Below, in pieces: positions 63,537-64,000 of a stretch of 64,000 bases of DNA. The stretch comes from Buttiauxella izardii (GTDB lineage: Bacteria; Pseudomonadota; Gammaproteobacteria; Enterobacterales; Enterobacteriaceae), in assembly GCF_003601925.1 (NCBI RefSeq), contig NZ_QZWH01000039.1, positions 1 through 64,000 on the forward strand. The letters run 5' to 3'. Each line of letters opens with the position of its first letter. Position 1 is the first letter of the stretch. A program made the position numbers and the translations under genes. The notes beneath the pieces were generated by a model. The model was not told the DNA's origin, ran no database searches, and saw only the letters and a list, made by a program, of their open reading frames with translations.

Positions 63537-64000
63537 ATGAGCATGCCTGCCTGTACCCATAAAAATAACCCTAACTTCTGGATTTTTGGCCTGTTTTTCT
63601 TTCTCTACTTTTTCATTATGGCGACCTGTTTCCCGTTCCTGCCAATCTGGCTTTCGGATGTGATCGGCCTGAATAAAACACATACTGGGATCGTGTTCTC
63701 GTGTATTTCACTGTTTGCCATTCTCTGCCAGCCCATTCTGGGGATTATTTCCGACAAACTGGGACTTAAAAAGCATTTGCTGTGGGTGATTACCCTGTTG
63801 CTGTTCTTCTTCGCCCCCTTCTTCCTCTATGTTTTTGCCCCGTTGTTAAAAGCCAATATTGTGATTGGTGCGTTAGCCGGTGGGGTTTATATCGGCTTTG
63901 TTTTCTCTGCGGGTTCCGGCGCAATTGAGGCGTATATCGAGCGCGTGAGCCGCAATAGCTATTTCGAATATGGCAAAGCGCGGATGTTTGGCTGCCTCGG
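63537..64000 (+). CDS. rafB: Raffinose permease RafB, 5' part (cut by window end)
   Basis: The first 154 residues of an MFS oligosaccharide:H+ symporter of the LacY type. After a short N terminus, FWIFGLFFFLYFFIMATCFP, WLSDVIGLNKTHTGIVFSCI and the loop SDKLGLKKHLLW are close to plasmid RafB. FVFSAGSGAIEAYIERVSRN carries the Glu and Arg residues important in helix 4. It imports raffinose for RafA. GAGGAA lies 6 bp ahead of the ATG. Confidence 0.93.
   Translation, partial: MSMPACTHKNNPNFWIFGLFFFLYFFIMATCFPFLPIWLSDVIGLNKTHTGIVFSCISLFAILCQPILGIISDKLGLKKHLLWVITLLLFFFAPFFLYVFAPLLKANIVIGALAGGVYIGFVFSAGSGAIEAYIERVSRNSYFEYGKARMFGCL

Overview
The window is a stretch of Enterobacteriaceae chromosome. 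OmpR matches my recollection of the Escherichia coli protein essentially residue for residue. EnvZ, GreB, Tex, MalT, the Glg and Glp proteins, Asd, FdoGHI and the Frv proteins are close relatives with near-identical lengths. The gene order is not that of E. coli, so another genus (for example near Buttiauxella, Kluyvera or Enterobacter) is likely, but the sequence alone does not settle which.

Layout. (1) 1-1.75 kb: the 3' end of an rhs gene with a low-GC variable tip, followed by a lipoprotein that is probably its immunity protein. (2) 1.8-36 kb: the block E. coli carries near 76 min: envZ-ompR, greB, tex, feoABC, bioH, gntX, nfuA, malQ-malP, malT, glpD, glpEGR, glgBXCAP, asd, yhgN. Compared with E. 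coli, gntT, rtcAB/rtcR and the gnt genes after yhgN are absent. The glpD/glpEGR block is flipped and lies between two REP-like clusters. (3) 36-38.9 kb: yicI and selC, which lie elsewhere in E. coli; the permease gene yicJ is missing between them. (4) 39-48.7 kb: an accessory segment of mostly lower GC. It holds a small membrane protein, an LdtB-like L,D-transpeptidase, a MaeA-like malic enzyme, a YhjX-like OFA transporter behind three YpdB-type direct repeats, a second small membrane protein, an AlbA_2/ATPase-like protein, a YgdI/YgdR-type lipoprotein and an esterase. No integrase was seen. (5) 48.7-60 kb: fdhE-fdoIHG (with an in-frame UGA selenocysteine codon and SECIS hairpin), fdhD and the frvABX/frvR cluster. 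(6) 60.2-64 kb: rafR, rafA and the start of rafB, with twin RafR-type operators.

How the genes work together. Much of the window is carbohydrate metabolism: maltodextrin use (malPQ, malT), glycogen synthesis and breakdown (glgBXCAP), glycerol-3-phosphate oxidation and its repressor (glpD, glpR), alpha-xyloside hydrolysis (yicI), a fructose-type PTS with a peptidase (frv), and raffinose/melibiose use (raf). A second theme is anaerobic and selenium-dependent physiology: feoABC for Fe(II), formate dehydrogenase-O with its maturation factors, and selC, the tRNA that decodes the fdoG UGA.

Intergenic repeats are unusually informative. There are four large REP-like GC-rich palindrome clusters and one short one, one REP/BIME element and two ERIC elements. 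One ERIC lies in the malT leader and the other separates glgC from glgA. The candidates most worth following up are the Rhs toxin tip with its lipoprotein, the malic enzyme/YhjX pair with a triple YpdB box, the flipped glp block, and the accessory segment beside selC. I do not claim a wholly new system.
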